DNA of 10,019 nucleotides. Source: Anaerolineales bacterium. Its GTDB lineage: Bacteria; Chloroflexota; Anaerolineae; Anaerolineales; Villigracilaceae. Of the stretch, positions 1 through 6,631 are shown in pieces. The position numbers and the translations under genes are program-made. The notes beneath the pieces are model-generated. The model searched no databases, was not told the origin of the DNA, and saw nothing but the letters and a program-made list of their open reading frames with translations. The DNA lies in contig JAEURE010000073.1 of assembly GCA_016789485.1 (NCBI GenBank), positions 1-10,019 of the forward strand, given 5' to 3'. How positions within the stretch are numbered: position 1 is the first letter of the stretch; each line of letters begins with the position of its first letter.

Positions 1-411
1 TGGACGCTGGCTTTGTCACTTTACATCTTTGGGCTTGGACTCGTTGTTGGAAATCTGGTTGTGATACCAGGGTGGTCTACCGAACTGCTCCGCTCTGCAT
101 TTGTGGACGTGTTCGGGACAGCCATTTTAACCGTCCTCCTCCTGCCTTTTGTAGCGTTCATTGCCGGCATTGGGCGCGGTGAAATGGCGCCAATCGGCTG
201 GGCAATCTTAACGATAGCGTTTGCACAAGTTGCAGTGGTGATAGGCTGGGGCGATTGGGTGCCATGGTCTGTGCCCGCCCTTTTCAGCGGGGCGGTCGGG
301 CCGCGCGCAGAACAGCTTGGACTCCATAGCTATATTATCGTTTTCGTAACGTGTGTCATCGGCCTCACCGCAACATTTTATTGGTGGCGCAATGCGGATC
401 AGGCAAAATAA
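1..411 (+). CDS. ABC-2 type transporter permease, C-terminal part (5' truncated by window edge)
   Basis: The reading frame is open from base 1 with no convincing start, so this is the last 136 codons of a longer membrane protein. It shows about four hydrophobic stretches, roughly at bases 13-75, 100-170, 190-245 and 320-390. The segment GRGEMAPIGWAIL, then GWGDWVPWSVPALFSG, and the ending TFYWWRNADQ resemble the C-terminal half of ABC-2 permeases of the bacitracin-transport (BcrB-like) type; this is recognised from memory of the family. Such permeases pair with an ATPase subunit to export drugs, peptides or lipids, and the ATPase gene would be expected just upstream, outside the window. The substrate cannot be inferred. 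A TTG at base 13 could be read as a start, but the upstream codons also encode hydrophobic residues in frame, so it is probably internal. The thioesterase gene follows after 17 bp. Confidence 0.65.
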   Translation, partial: WTLALSLYIFGLGLVVGNLVVIPGWSTELLRSAFVDVFGTAILTVLLLPFVAFIAGIGRGEMAPIGWAILTIAFAQVAVVIGWGDWVPWSVPALFSGAVGPRAEQLGLHSYIIVFVTCVIGLTATFYWWRNADQAK

Positions 412-428
412 CATAGTAAACTTGGCTC

Positions 429-848
429 ATGTCCATCTCTCCTGCCTATTCAAAAACCATCATCATCCCAAACTCCGCCATTGACGAGAACGGTCACGTC
501 AACAACGTAACCTATGTGCAATGGATGCAGGACATTGCCGTTGAACATTACGCGTCCATTGGCGGAGTTGAGGCGCAGGGACCAGACGCCACATGGGTTG
601 TCCGTGAACACAAGATCGAATATCTTCTCCCTGCCTTTGAAAACGAGCAAATTGAAATTAAAACATGGGTGGAAAATATCCGCCGTGTTCGATCCTTAAG
701 AAAATATGAGTTTATAAGAAAAAGCGATGAAAAGGTGCTCGTAAAAGGGGAGACTGATTGGGTATTCGTGGACGTGAAGACGGGCAGTCCACTGGCAATA
801 CCAAAGGAAGTAGAAAATATATTCAAGGCAAACATCAAAGACCTTTAG
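429..848 (+). CDS. Acyl-CoA thioesterase, 4-hydroxybenzoyl-CoA thioesterase / YbgC-like hotdog family
   Basis: This 139-residue protein has the usual length and signature of single-hotdog thioesterases, cytoplasmic enzymes that hydrolyse acyl-CoA or acyl-ACP thioesters. The N-terminal segment IDENGHVNNVTYVQWMQD matches the family motif; D19, three residues before G22-H23, sits at the position of the catalytic aspartate, and N25-N26 and Y29 are also typical. The central helix follows (residues 27-45), then strands including REHKIEYLLPA and GETDWVFVD, which form the hotdog sheet. The exact acyl substrate cannot be told. The ATG at 429 is the first good start, and no strong ribosome binding site is visible before it. 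The gene lies 17 bp after the permease fragment on the same strand and may be co-transcribed with it. Its last 14 bases overlap the end of the convergent glycosyltransferase gene. Confidence 0.9.
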   Translation: MSISPAYSKTIIIPNSAIDENGHVNNVTYVQWMQDIAVEHYASIGGVEAQGPDATWVVREHKIEYLLPAFENEQIEIKTWVENIRRVRSLRKYEFIRKSDEKVLVKGETDWVFVDVKTGSPLAIPKEVENIFKANIKDL

Positions 849-2010
849 TATCTAACAATTTCTCATACACTCTCAGCAATTTCTTCTGAGACTCGTGCCA
901 TGTAAATTTCGATAACGCTCGCTCCGAAGCAGATTTAGCCAACCTTTGTGATAGCTCAAAATCATTCAATAAAGCGAGTGTTTGTCGGGCAAGGTCATCG
1001 GGGTCATTTGGGGAAAACAGCAAGGCATCCACATCCTCACGGACAAGTTCGCGGACGATGGGCATGTTTGAAGCCAGCATGGGACGTCCCGCAGCCATAT
1101 ATTCCAATAGTTTTATAGGACATGCTCCCTGCGTGACGTTGCGATCGTTCAGGCCGAGCGGGGCAACGCAAATATCCGCATTTGCGATCAACGCTGGAAT
1201 TTCATGATGCGGCACCGCAGGCTGGACAATGACATGTTCTTCGATACCCAGTTTTCGGATTTGCTTGGCAAGCAATTTGCGTTGACGTGATCGCCCGCGC
1301 CCGACAATCTGGAGTTGAACAGGCTGCTGTTCGAGAATTCCGGGTATCGATTTAATTACAATTTCCAATCCCTGCCAATCTGCAAGGGTGCCAATGTACA
1401 GCAAAACAGGGACGCGACCATCCCGAAGGGGCAAGGGAGATGGTGAAAAATCCGAAGGGCTGACCCCGTTCGGGATCACAGTCACCAGTTTGCGGCTAAG
1501 TCCGAGCGAGGCAATATAGTCGCGAGTCACTCGTGAGGGACAGATAATCGCATCGCTCAAGTGTAAAGTTGCGATCTCCTGCTCTTTTATTTTTGAAAGC
1601 AATTCTGAATCCAAACCTGGGTAATGATATTTAAGCTCAATGGAAGGAAGGCCGTTCACCTCAAAGAGAGTCTTGTACCCATACCGCGTTTTATTCTGCG
1701 CGATCTGAAATCCGTCCCAAATATTTCTGAAATGAACCACATCATATTCCGGGTGAAGAGCAATGTGAGAAGCAATTGACCTTCCAAAATGGACGGCGCG
1801 GGCCAAAAAGTTTTGTGTGAGATCTTGCGAAACACGGGTGACACGCGCGCCATCAATAGTATCTTCGGGGGGGAGTAATCCGTCATTTGGCGTGATAAGA
1901 TGAACGTCAAAATGGCCATTGACCAGCCCGCGAATATTATGCAAAATATGGGTCGATGCGCCTTTCGGGCTTGGTACAATATCGAAAGCTGTATAGAGTA
2001 TTTTCGGCAT
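835..2010 (-). CDS. Glycosyltransferase family 4 (GT-B fold) protein
   Basis: A 391-residue protein with the two-domain GT-B layout: an N-terminal acceptor domain (about 1-195) and a C-terminal nucleotide-sugar domain (about 200-375). The N-terminal glycine loop SPKGASTHI (14-22), VIPNGV (178-183) at the domain junction, YIGTLADWQGLE (205-216) opening the second domain, and IKLLEYMAAGRPMLAS (299-314), which carries the donor-binding glutamate, are family hallmarks. Such enzymes transfer a sugar from a nucleotide donor to a lipid, glycan or small acceptor at the membrane face; donor and acceptor cannot be predicted. I chose the ATG at 2010 over an in-frame TTG at 2016 because the TTG falls directly after a TATAAT box (2022-2017), which leaves the ATG at the expected transcription start. 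The gene stands alone, convergent with the thioesterase (14-bp overlap) and divergent from the 2111 gene. Confidence 0.9.
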   Translation of the reverse strand: MPKILYTAFDIVPSPKGASTHILHNIRGLVNGHFDVHLITPNDGLLPPEDTIDGARVTRVSQDLTQNFLARAVHFGRSIASHIALHPEYDVVHFRNIWDGFQIAQNKTRYGYKTLFEVNGLPSIELKYHYPGLDSELLSKIKEQEIATLHLSDAIICPSRVTRDYIASLGLSRKLVTVIPNGVSPSDFSPSPLPLRDGRVPVLLYIGTLADWQGLEIVIKSIPGILEQQPVQLQIVGRGRSRQRKLLAKQIRKLGIEEHVIVQPAVPHHEIPALIANADICVAPLGLNDRNVTQGACPIKLLEYMAAGRPMLASNMPIVRELVREDVDALLFSPNDPDDLARQTLALLNDFELSQRLAKSASERALSKFTWHESQKKLLRVYEKLLDTKGL

Positions 2011-2016
2011 TACCAA

Positions 2017-2045
2017 ATTATACCTAGGGCGGTCACAAATTGCGC
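2017..2045 (-). promoter_or_regulatory. Predicted promoter of the glycosyltransferase gene (leaderless)
   Basis: On the minus strand a perfect TATAAT lies at 2022-2017, and the ATG at 2010 follows after six bases. Initiation six to seven bases past the box would put the 5' end at or next to the A of the ATG, and no Shine-Dalgarno sequence fits between. A -35 hexamer with a 17-bp spacer would be GCGCAA at 2045-2040, a poor match to TTGACA, so an activator or an atypical -35 is possible. The whole -35 and spacer region lies in one arm of the 2029-2080 inverted repeat. Confidence 0.5.
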
Positions 2046-2080
2046 CTTTATGGTTGAAAGGAAGCGCAATTTGTGACCGC
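2029..2080. repeat. Perfect 17-bp inverted repeat in the divergent promoter region
   Basis: The left arm GCGGTCACAAATTGCGC (2029-2045) and right arm GCGCAATTTGTGACCGC (2064-2080) are exact reverse complements separated by 18 bases. Two further pairs (2047-2048 with 2061-2062) form after one mismatch. The element sits between two divergent genes, and on each side exactly six bases separate the arm from a -10-like hexamer (TATAAT for the left gene, TATATA for the right). This suggests two operators of a regulator controlling both promoters. A small mobile palindromic repeat is the main alternative. Confidence 0.85.
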
Positions 2081-2092
2081 AGGCATTATATA
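2064..2092 (+). promoter_or_regulatory. Predicted promoter of the 2111-4603 operon
   Basis: A TATATA hexamer at 2087-2092 lies 17 bp after GCGCAA (2064-2069), the mirror image of the promoter for the glycosyltransferase. Predicted initiation near 2098-2099 would leave a leader of about 12 bases containing the GGAGG ribosome binding site at 2101-2105, five bases before the ATG at 2111. The -35 match is poor, so this remains a tentative call. Confidence 0.4.
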
Positions 2093-2110
2093 AAGTCACT
2101 GGAGGAGTGA

Positions 2111-3043
2111 ATGGTTGTAATTTGCGGGATCATCCTGGTCATCGTGCTGCTGTTCTTTTATCTATTGAACACAGCGCGTAAAAAAACACCGCCGCCCAGC
2201 GCGGTAGGCAAAAAAGATTACACACCCGTTTATGTTTCGATTGCAGATAAACCAGACTCCATCATGCGCGGCATGGATAAATTTGTGGCGGAAGTTCAAA
2301 AAACAGAATCCGCCGGCGACAAATGGCGCTGGACACCCATGCTTATTTTTATCGTTGGGGTGGGTCTTGTGGCTGTCGACGGACTGCTTTTTGTCTTCGG
2401 CTATGTTTCGTTCATCTTCACGGTCGGCGCTCTTTGTCTGTGGGTCGCAGCATTTATCATGGCGCGCAGTTTGCGGAAAAGCGACTCACACGACTTTTCG
2501 CCGCGCTATTTCGGCACAAAGAAAATGCTGCACACGCTTCGCGATGACCTGAAGCCTGGCGCCACATTTCTGGGTCACCTGGATTTGACTGGCCCCATGC
2601 TCCCCACCAAAGTGGCGCGTGAAACGCAGGATACCCAAAACCGCACAACACAACACTTTAGCGACTCGTGGCTTTCTCTGAAAGCAAAATTGTACGATGG
2701 CAATGTACTGAGAGTCTCGGCCGTTCAAAAGTCTAAAAAACGAAAATCCTACTGGAAACGCAGCCGCATTAGCGGGAAATCCAAGCTCAAGCCAGAGAAA
2801 TTCAAAGGCTCAGAACAGGAATTGAAAGTCCGCATTGTGGTAAATCCTGAGGCGTACGAGATCCGGCCGACTCCCAATTTCAAGCAGGGTCAAAACATTG
2901 GCAAATATACTGTCGCGGAAATAAATACCGACGGCGGCATCATCAACATCCTCGCGAAATCGCCGTTTGAAGATATCGAACAGGAACACATTCTTAGTTT
3001 TATAAAATCTGCATATTCCCTCTTACAACGAAAGGCTGCATAA
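2111..3043 (+). CDS. Membrane protein of unknown function, operon partner of the beta-propeller protein
   Basis: I do not recognise this 310-residue protein. It begins with a hydrophobic helix (residues 2-20), followed by a basic, proline-containing linker (RKKTPPP), a soluble stretch (about 36-73), and a helical hairpin of two more membrane segments (about 76-96 and 98-118). The remaining 190 residues are soluble, with a strongly basic patch at 207-232 rich in Lys and Arg and a C-terminal part of alternating strands ending in a helix (about 289-306). No enzyme motif is visible. Start choice is firm: GGAGG lies five bases before the ATG. The next gene begins on the base after this stop codon, so the two proteins are very likely translated together and may act as one complex. 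The basic patch could bind phospholipid headgroups or nucleic acid, but that is speculation. Confidence 0.85.
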   Translation: MVVICGIILVIVLLFFYLLNTARKKTPPPSAVGKKDYTPVYVSIADKPDSIMRGMDKFVAEVQKTESAGDKWRWTPMLIFIVGVGLVAVDGLLFVFGYVSFIFTVGALCLWVAAFIMARSLRKSDSHDFSPRYFGTKKMLHTLRDDLKPGATFLGHLDLTGPMLPTKVARETQDTQNRTTQHFSDSWLSLKAKLYDGNVLRVSAVQKSKKRKSYWKRSRISGKSKLKPEKFKGSEQELKVRIVVNPEAYEIRPTPNFKQGQNIGKYTVAEINTDGGIINILAKSPFEDIEQEHILSFIKSAYSLLQRKAA

Positions 3044-4603
3044 ATGAGTCGCAAAATCATCCCCTTTATTGTTGCAATCGTACTCTCCTGCCTCGTCATG
3101 ATCGTGGCGGGTGTATTCGCCTTCAGCGGAGCAGTGACTGCTGAAAAGTTTGGAAGCAATGTCGTTTGGGAACAGCCATACAAAACTGCCGAAAGCATGA
3201 AAGTGATCGACCTGAGCGGCGATGGACAGGACGATCTCTTCATTCAAAACACAGGGGACGTATCTGTCTATGACGGTGGCGGTAATGTCCTGTGGACTTT
3301 GCCATATCAATCTCCAAAAACAACCCTCGGCGACGTGAACGGGGATGGCGTGGAAGACATTGTTGTTTACCATGTTGGCACAGGCATGTCAGTAGATGTT
3401 ATTTCCAAAGGACAAGTGACCCCGTTGGCTCAGGCGCTTGATGTTGGCTTCCCTTCGCGTGTAGCAGTTATTCGCTTCTCTTCTGGACCTCAAATTGTGC
3501 TCGGCGATAACGGAGGCGGAATCTTGTCTGTAGGTTTGGATGGAAACCCGCTTTGGACTGCAGAACTCGGCTCCGCAGAAATCCGCGGCATGGACGATGC
3601 TCGTATCGGCGGGCAGATACATGTTGCCATCGCAACAAATGACGGTTCCATTGCTGTGTACGATGCACAAGGCAATGCCGTCTGGCAGACCAGCCAGGAA
3701 CAGCTTCGCCGCATGCGCGCCTTTGACTTAAATGGTGACGGCAACAGCGAAGTGATTACAGGCGGTGAATATGGCGCGTTCAGAATTTACAATGCCGCTG
3801 ATGGCAGTATTCTTTTTGAAAAATCCCTCGGACAAGCAGTTAGCGAAGTCCGTGAAGTGGAATTGAACGGCGACCCATCCTCCCGCGAGATCATTGCTGG
3901 CGGAAAAGAAGGCGGCATCTGGGCATTCTCGTTTGACGGCGTAACCGCCACCCAAATGTGGACAGGCTCTCTCTCGGATAAGGTCACTGAAATTGCAGGG
4001 CTTGACATCGACGAGGACGGCAAACAGGAAGCAGTCATCGGCGACGACCAAGGCAACGTGGCGGTCTTTACCGAAAATGGTACACGCAACAACTTACCGA
4101 AACATTCCACCGGCATCACCCGCGTGGACATTGGCAAACTCGGCAGCGATCGTTACGTGGTCATTGCAGATTACAACGCAGTGCAAGTTAACAAAGTAAA
4201 TTTCAGTTCCATACCTGGTTTCCAATTTACGCCGCTGGTTGTGGGGCTGGTCGTTTCCGCAGTCTTCCTCATCATTGCGGCCATTCTTGCATCCATCCCC
4301 CCGAAACCTGAAATGAAAGTTTCGTTCCAGGATAACAGCAAAGAATCTCTCGAGGCACAGCGCCGCATGCTAAAAGAATCCATCGCGGACGTGGAGCGCT
4401 TGCGAAAATCGGGCGAAATGAGCGGGGATGCATATCTCGCTCGTCTCAAGCGTCTGCGCGCAGATCTGGCGGATAACGAAGCCGCCTACAAAACCGCGGG
4501 ACATTCCATAAAAGTGGAAACTTTTGCCTGTCCACATTGTGGCGGCATCCTCGAGCTCGGCATGGATAAATGCGAGTATTGCGGGCAAGTGATCCTGTCA
4601 TAA
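3044..4603 (+). CDS. Membrane-anchored beta-propeller protein with FG-GAP-like Ca loops, SHOCT-like segment and C-terminal zinc ribbon
   Basis: This 519-residue protein has five parts. Residues 5-28 form a signal-anchor helix after a basic start. Residues about 36-385 form a beta-propeller with repeated blades containing W motifs such as GNVLW, GNPLW and GNAVW, as in PQQ-like or FG-GAP/VCBS repeats. Four loops fit the DxDxDG calcium pattern: D56-D64, D97-D105, D228-E236 and D321-E329. Residues about 396-417 form a second membrane helix followed by a positive stretch, so the propeller should face outside and the tail inside. Residues about 432-480 are a charged helical region resembling a SHOCT domain (RLRKSGEMSGDAYLARLKRL). 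The end is a zinc ribbon with C496, C499, C510 and C513. The ATG directly follows the previous stop, with GAAAGG eight bases upstream. The role is unknown; an envelope sensor or scaffold is plausible. Confidence 0.88.
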   Translation: MSRKIIPFIVAIVLSCLVMIVAGVFAFSGAVTAEKFGSNVVWEQPYKTAESMKVIDLSGDGQDDLFIQNTGDVSVYDGGGNVLWTLPYQSPKTTLGDVNGDGVEDIVVYHVGTGMSVDVISKGQVTPLAQALDVGFPSRVAVIRFSSGPQIVLGDNGGGILSVGLDGNPLWTAELGSAEIRGMDDARIGGQIHVAIATNDGSIAVYDAQGNAVWQTSQEQLRRMRAFDLNGDGNSEVITGGEYGAFRIYNAADGSILFEKSLGQAVSEVREVELNGDPSSREIIAGGKEGGIWAFSFDGVTATQMWTGSLSDKVTEIAGLDIDEDGKQEAVIGDDQGNVAVFTENGTRNNLPKHSTGITRVDIGKLGSDRYVVIADYNAVQVNKVNFSSIPGFQFTPLVVGLVVSAVFLIIAAILASIPPKPEMKVSFQDNSKESLEAQRRMLKESIADVERLRKSGEMSGDAYLARLKRLRADLADNEAAYKTAGHSIKVETFACPHCGGILELGMDKCEYCGQVILS

Positions 4604-4628
4604 TAAATCATACCTTGGTCAAAGCATT

Positions 4629-4663
4629 AAAAAATGGAGCTGGGATTTCCAGCTCCATTTTTT
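4629..4663. terminator. Bidirectional intrinsic terminator
   Basis: A perfect 15-bp stem (AAAAAATGGAGCTGG, 4629-4643, with CCAGCTCCATTTTTT, 4649-4663) closes a five-base loop. Six T's end the hairpin on the plus strand and, by symmetry, six on the minus strand. It lies 25 bases after the propeller gene and 22 bases after the feoC-like gene, so it serves both convergent operons. Confidence 0.92.
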
Positions 4664-4685
4664 AATTTTAGGAATATTTATGGCT

Positions 4686-4943
4686 TTATTTCGATTGCAT
4701 GGCTAAATGTGTTACAAGCATATATCGCTTCCCGTGTACAGCCAGCAAATTACAATCCGATATTTGCCCGCATTCTGCACAGTATTTTCCATCAGGACCG
4801 ATCTCAAGCAATTTTCCTTTTTGCACCAACAAATCAAGCATGGATAAAACTGCGCTCGGCTGTGCTTTAATCGTATTGCTGATCTCGAACAGACTCAAGC
4901 CATCTTTTTTTTCTTCCAACAGGGACATTAATTGTGAAAGCAT
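4686..4943 (-). CDS. feoC: FeoC-like winged-helix protein with Cys cluster
   Basis: An 85-residue protein at the end of the feo operon. Residues 1-50 read as a small winged helix: LSQLMSLLEEK, then LSLFEISNTI, then the recognition-type helix PSAVLSMLDLLVQKGKL. The wing is followed by C55-A-E-C58 and C64. FeoC proteins are known as small partners of FeoB, thought to bind an iron-sulfur cluster or protect or modulate the transporter. E. coli FeoC has four cysteines in this zone; here only three are visible in a tighter CxxCx5C pattern. I chose the ATG at 4943, one base after the feoB stop codon (4947-4945). The frame stays open upstream to 5108, but that part is antisense-like noise inside feoB and starts the fold far too early. 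GGGA just upstream is a weak ribosome binding site, so coupling to feoB translation is likely. Confidence 0.8.
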   Translation of the reverse strand: MLSQLMSLLEEKKDGLSLFEISNTIKAQPSAVLSMLDLLVQKGKLLEIGPDGKYCAECGQISDCNLLAVHGKRYMLVTHLAMQSK

Positions 4944-4944
4944 A

Positions 4945-6627
4945 CTATCCCAATCCAAGCAACTTTCCGCCTTGAAAAACGATGAAGGCCGCAATCCACG
5001 CCACAGCGGTTTGGTACACTGCCGAAGTGACAGCCCACGAGCTTCCGAACTCATGCTTGATCGCGCCCAGTGTAGCCACACAAGGAACATACAGCAGCAC
5101 AAAGACAAGCAAGGCAGCGGCAGTCAATGGGGTGAAGTTTTTCTGTAAGGCAAGGCTAAGAGCCGTGTCCTGTGCTTCGGTTTCTTCATCCACTAAATTC
5201 ACACCAGGAATAATACTGAGAAGAATTTTTCCCGAACTGACGATTGCATTTACAAAGCCGCTTCCTGCACCGAGCATGTCTTCACCAAATGTCGTAGTGT
5301 TGGCGGCTTCTTCAACAGCATCGCTGAGATAGATCTGGCTCATGGAACTGACCACGATCTCCTTCGCCATGAAACCCGTAACCAACGCGCCGCTTGTCTC
5401 CCAGTTGCCAAATCCCAGCGGAGAAAAGACAGGTGCGATCATGCCACTTACTTTTCCAAAATAAGAATCGCGTTGTTCGGTCACACCCCACGGAAGGTTA
5501 AGCAGCAGCCACATCACCACAGATGCGAAGAGGATCGTCGTCCCAGCCTTGCGGACAAACTCACGCGTGTTTTCCCACATGTGGATCATCACGCTCTTAA
5601 GCGAGGGCTGACGGTAAGGAGGTAATTCCAATACGAAAGCAGACGAAACATCAGGCTTGAGGATGGTGCGGGTGAAAACCAAACCTGCAATCATGGCAAC
5701 GATAATTCCCAAGGCGTACATCGCCCAAATGACTGTGCCAGCGCGAGCGCCGAAGAAAGCCAACCCAAAAACCACATAGACAGGCAAACGTGCTGAACAA
5801 GACATCAACGGGACGAGCAGTGCAGTGAGAACACGGTCACGGCGGCTGGCAATTGTGCGTGTGGCATAAATGGCGGGAACAGCGCAGCCGAAGCCGAGGA
5901 TCATGGGAATGAACGATTTGCCATGCAAGCCCACCACACGCATGAAACGGTCCATCACGAACGCCGCACGCGACATGTAGCCAGAATCTTCCAGCAGGGC
6001 AAGGAAGAAATACAGGATCAACAACCCAGGGACAAAGACGAGCACGCCTCCCACACCGGCGACGATTCCGTCAATGACGAGAGAACATATCCAGGCTGGA
6101 GCAGCTGTCAGATCAAGGATGAACGAAAATAACTTTGCAATCGGGCCATTGATGACCGCATCCGTCCAATCCAAAAACGGCGAAGACACATCGATCACAA
6201 GCCTGAACATGATATACATCATCGCAAAAAAGAATGGCAGACCCAACCACTTGTGCGTGACGATGTCATCAATGCGGTCTGTGAGAGTGATGCGGTCAAT
6301 CAGCGGGCGGTGCAGCGACTGGCGCACCACACCGTTGATATAACCGTAACGACGGTCGGCGGTGAGCAAATCCACATCATCCCCGAGCATGGACTTTAAT
6401 TTCTCAGCACCTTGCTGCGCCGCGGAAATCACCTGCCCGCCACTGGACATGGCTTGAACGCGTTCAAGAATATTTGCATCGCCTTCAAGCAATTTGATCG
6501 CCAGCCAGCGCCGTGGATAACGACCTGCGTCAAATTTTATTTCTTCAAACAAAGCAAGAAGATACGCGATCTCACGCTCAAGTTTGCCGCCGTAATCCAG
6601 ACGAAAAAAGGTTTGTGTGGCATTCAT
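4945..6627 (-). CDS. feoB: FeoB membrane domain protein (ferrous iron permease part, without its G domain)
   Basis: A 560-residue protein covering FeoB from the helical guanine-dissociation-inhibitor region onward, in the cytoplasmic membrane. Residues about 9-110 (starting RLDYGGKLEREIAYL) correspond to the GDI-like helical domain and linker. The first membrane helix begins near 127. The first Gate motif is GFGCAVPA (245-252) with the conserved cysteine, and the second is SCSARLP (276-282). GFMAKEIVV (418-426) and VLLYVPCVATLGAIKHEFGS (510-529) are further FeoB signatures. The FeoB GTPase domain is absent and is encoded by the preceding gene. I chose the ATG at 6627, four bases after that gene's stop, with AGG seven bases upstream. 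An upstream TTG at 6654 in this frame is a weaker alternative. The protein should import Fe(II) together with the G protein, FeoA and FeoC. Confidence 0.93.
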   Translation of the reverse strand: MNATQTFFRLDYGGKLEREIAYLLALFEEIKFDAGRYPRRWLAIKLLEGDANILERVQAMSSGGQVISAAQQGAEKLKSMLGDDVDLLTADRRYGYINGVVRQSLHRPLIDRITLTDRIDDIVTHKWLGLPFFFAMMYIMFRLVIDVSSPFLDWTDAVINGPIAKLFSFILDLTAAPAWICSLVIDGIVAGVGGVLVFVPGLLILYFFLALLEDSGYMSRAAFVMDRFMRVVGLHGKSFIPMILGFGCAVPAIYATRTIASRRDRVLTALLVPLMSCSARLPVYVVFGLAFFGARAGTVIWAMYALGIIVAMIAGLVFTRTILKPDVSSAFVLELPPYRQPSLKSVMIHMWENTREFVRKAGTTILFASVVMWLLLNLPWGVTEQRDSYFGKVSGMIAPVFSPLGFGNWETSGALVTGFMAKEIVVSSMSQIYLSDAVEEAANTTTFGEDMLGAGSGFVNAIVSSGKILLSIIPGVNLVDEETEAQDTALSLALQKNFTPLTAAALLVFVLLYVPCVATLGAIKHEFGSSWAVTSAVYQTAVAWIAAFIVFQGGKLLGLG

Positions 6628-6631
6628 GTGA

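Noticed and set aside
2029..2080. The inverted repeat as a transcription terminator
   Set aside because: The flanking genes are divergent, so no transcript is expected to end here, and neither arm is followed by a T run.
2029..2080. The inverted repeat as a CRP-type site (TGTGA-N6-TCACA)
   Set aside because: The half sites occur in the opposite order (TCACA then TGTGA) and are far apart.
4944..5108. In-frame upstream extension of the feoC-like gene
   Set aside because: The extra 55 residues lie wholly inside feoB in another frame, are Cys/Trp/Arg-rich and precede the natural start of the winged-helix fold.
4699..5148. A 149-codon plus-strand frame across feoC and the end of feoB
   Set aside because: It is a shadow of two convincing genes on the other strand and has no recognisable domain or start signal.
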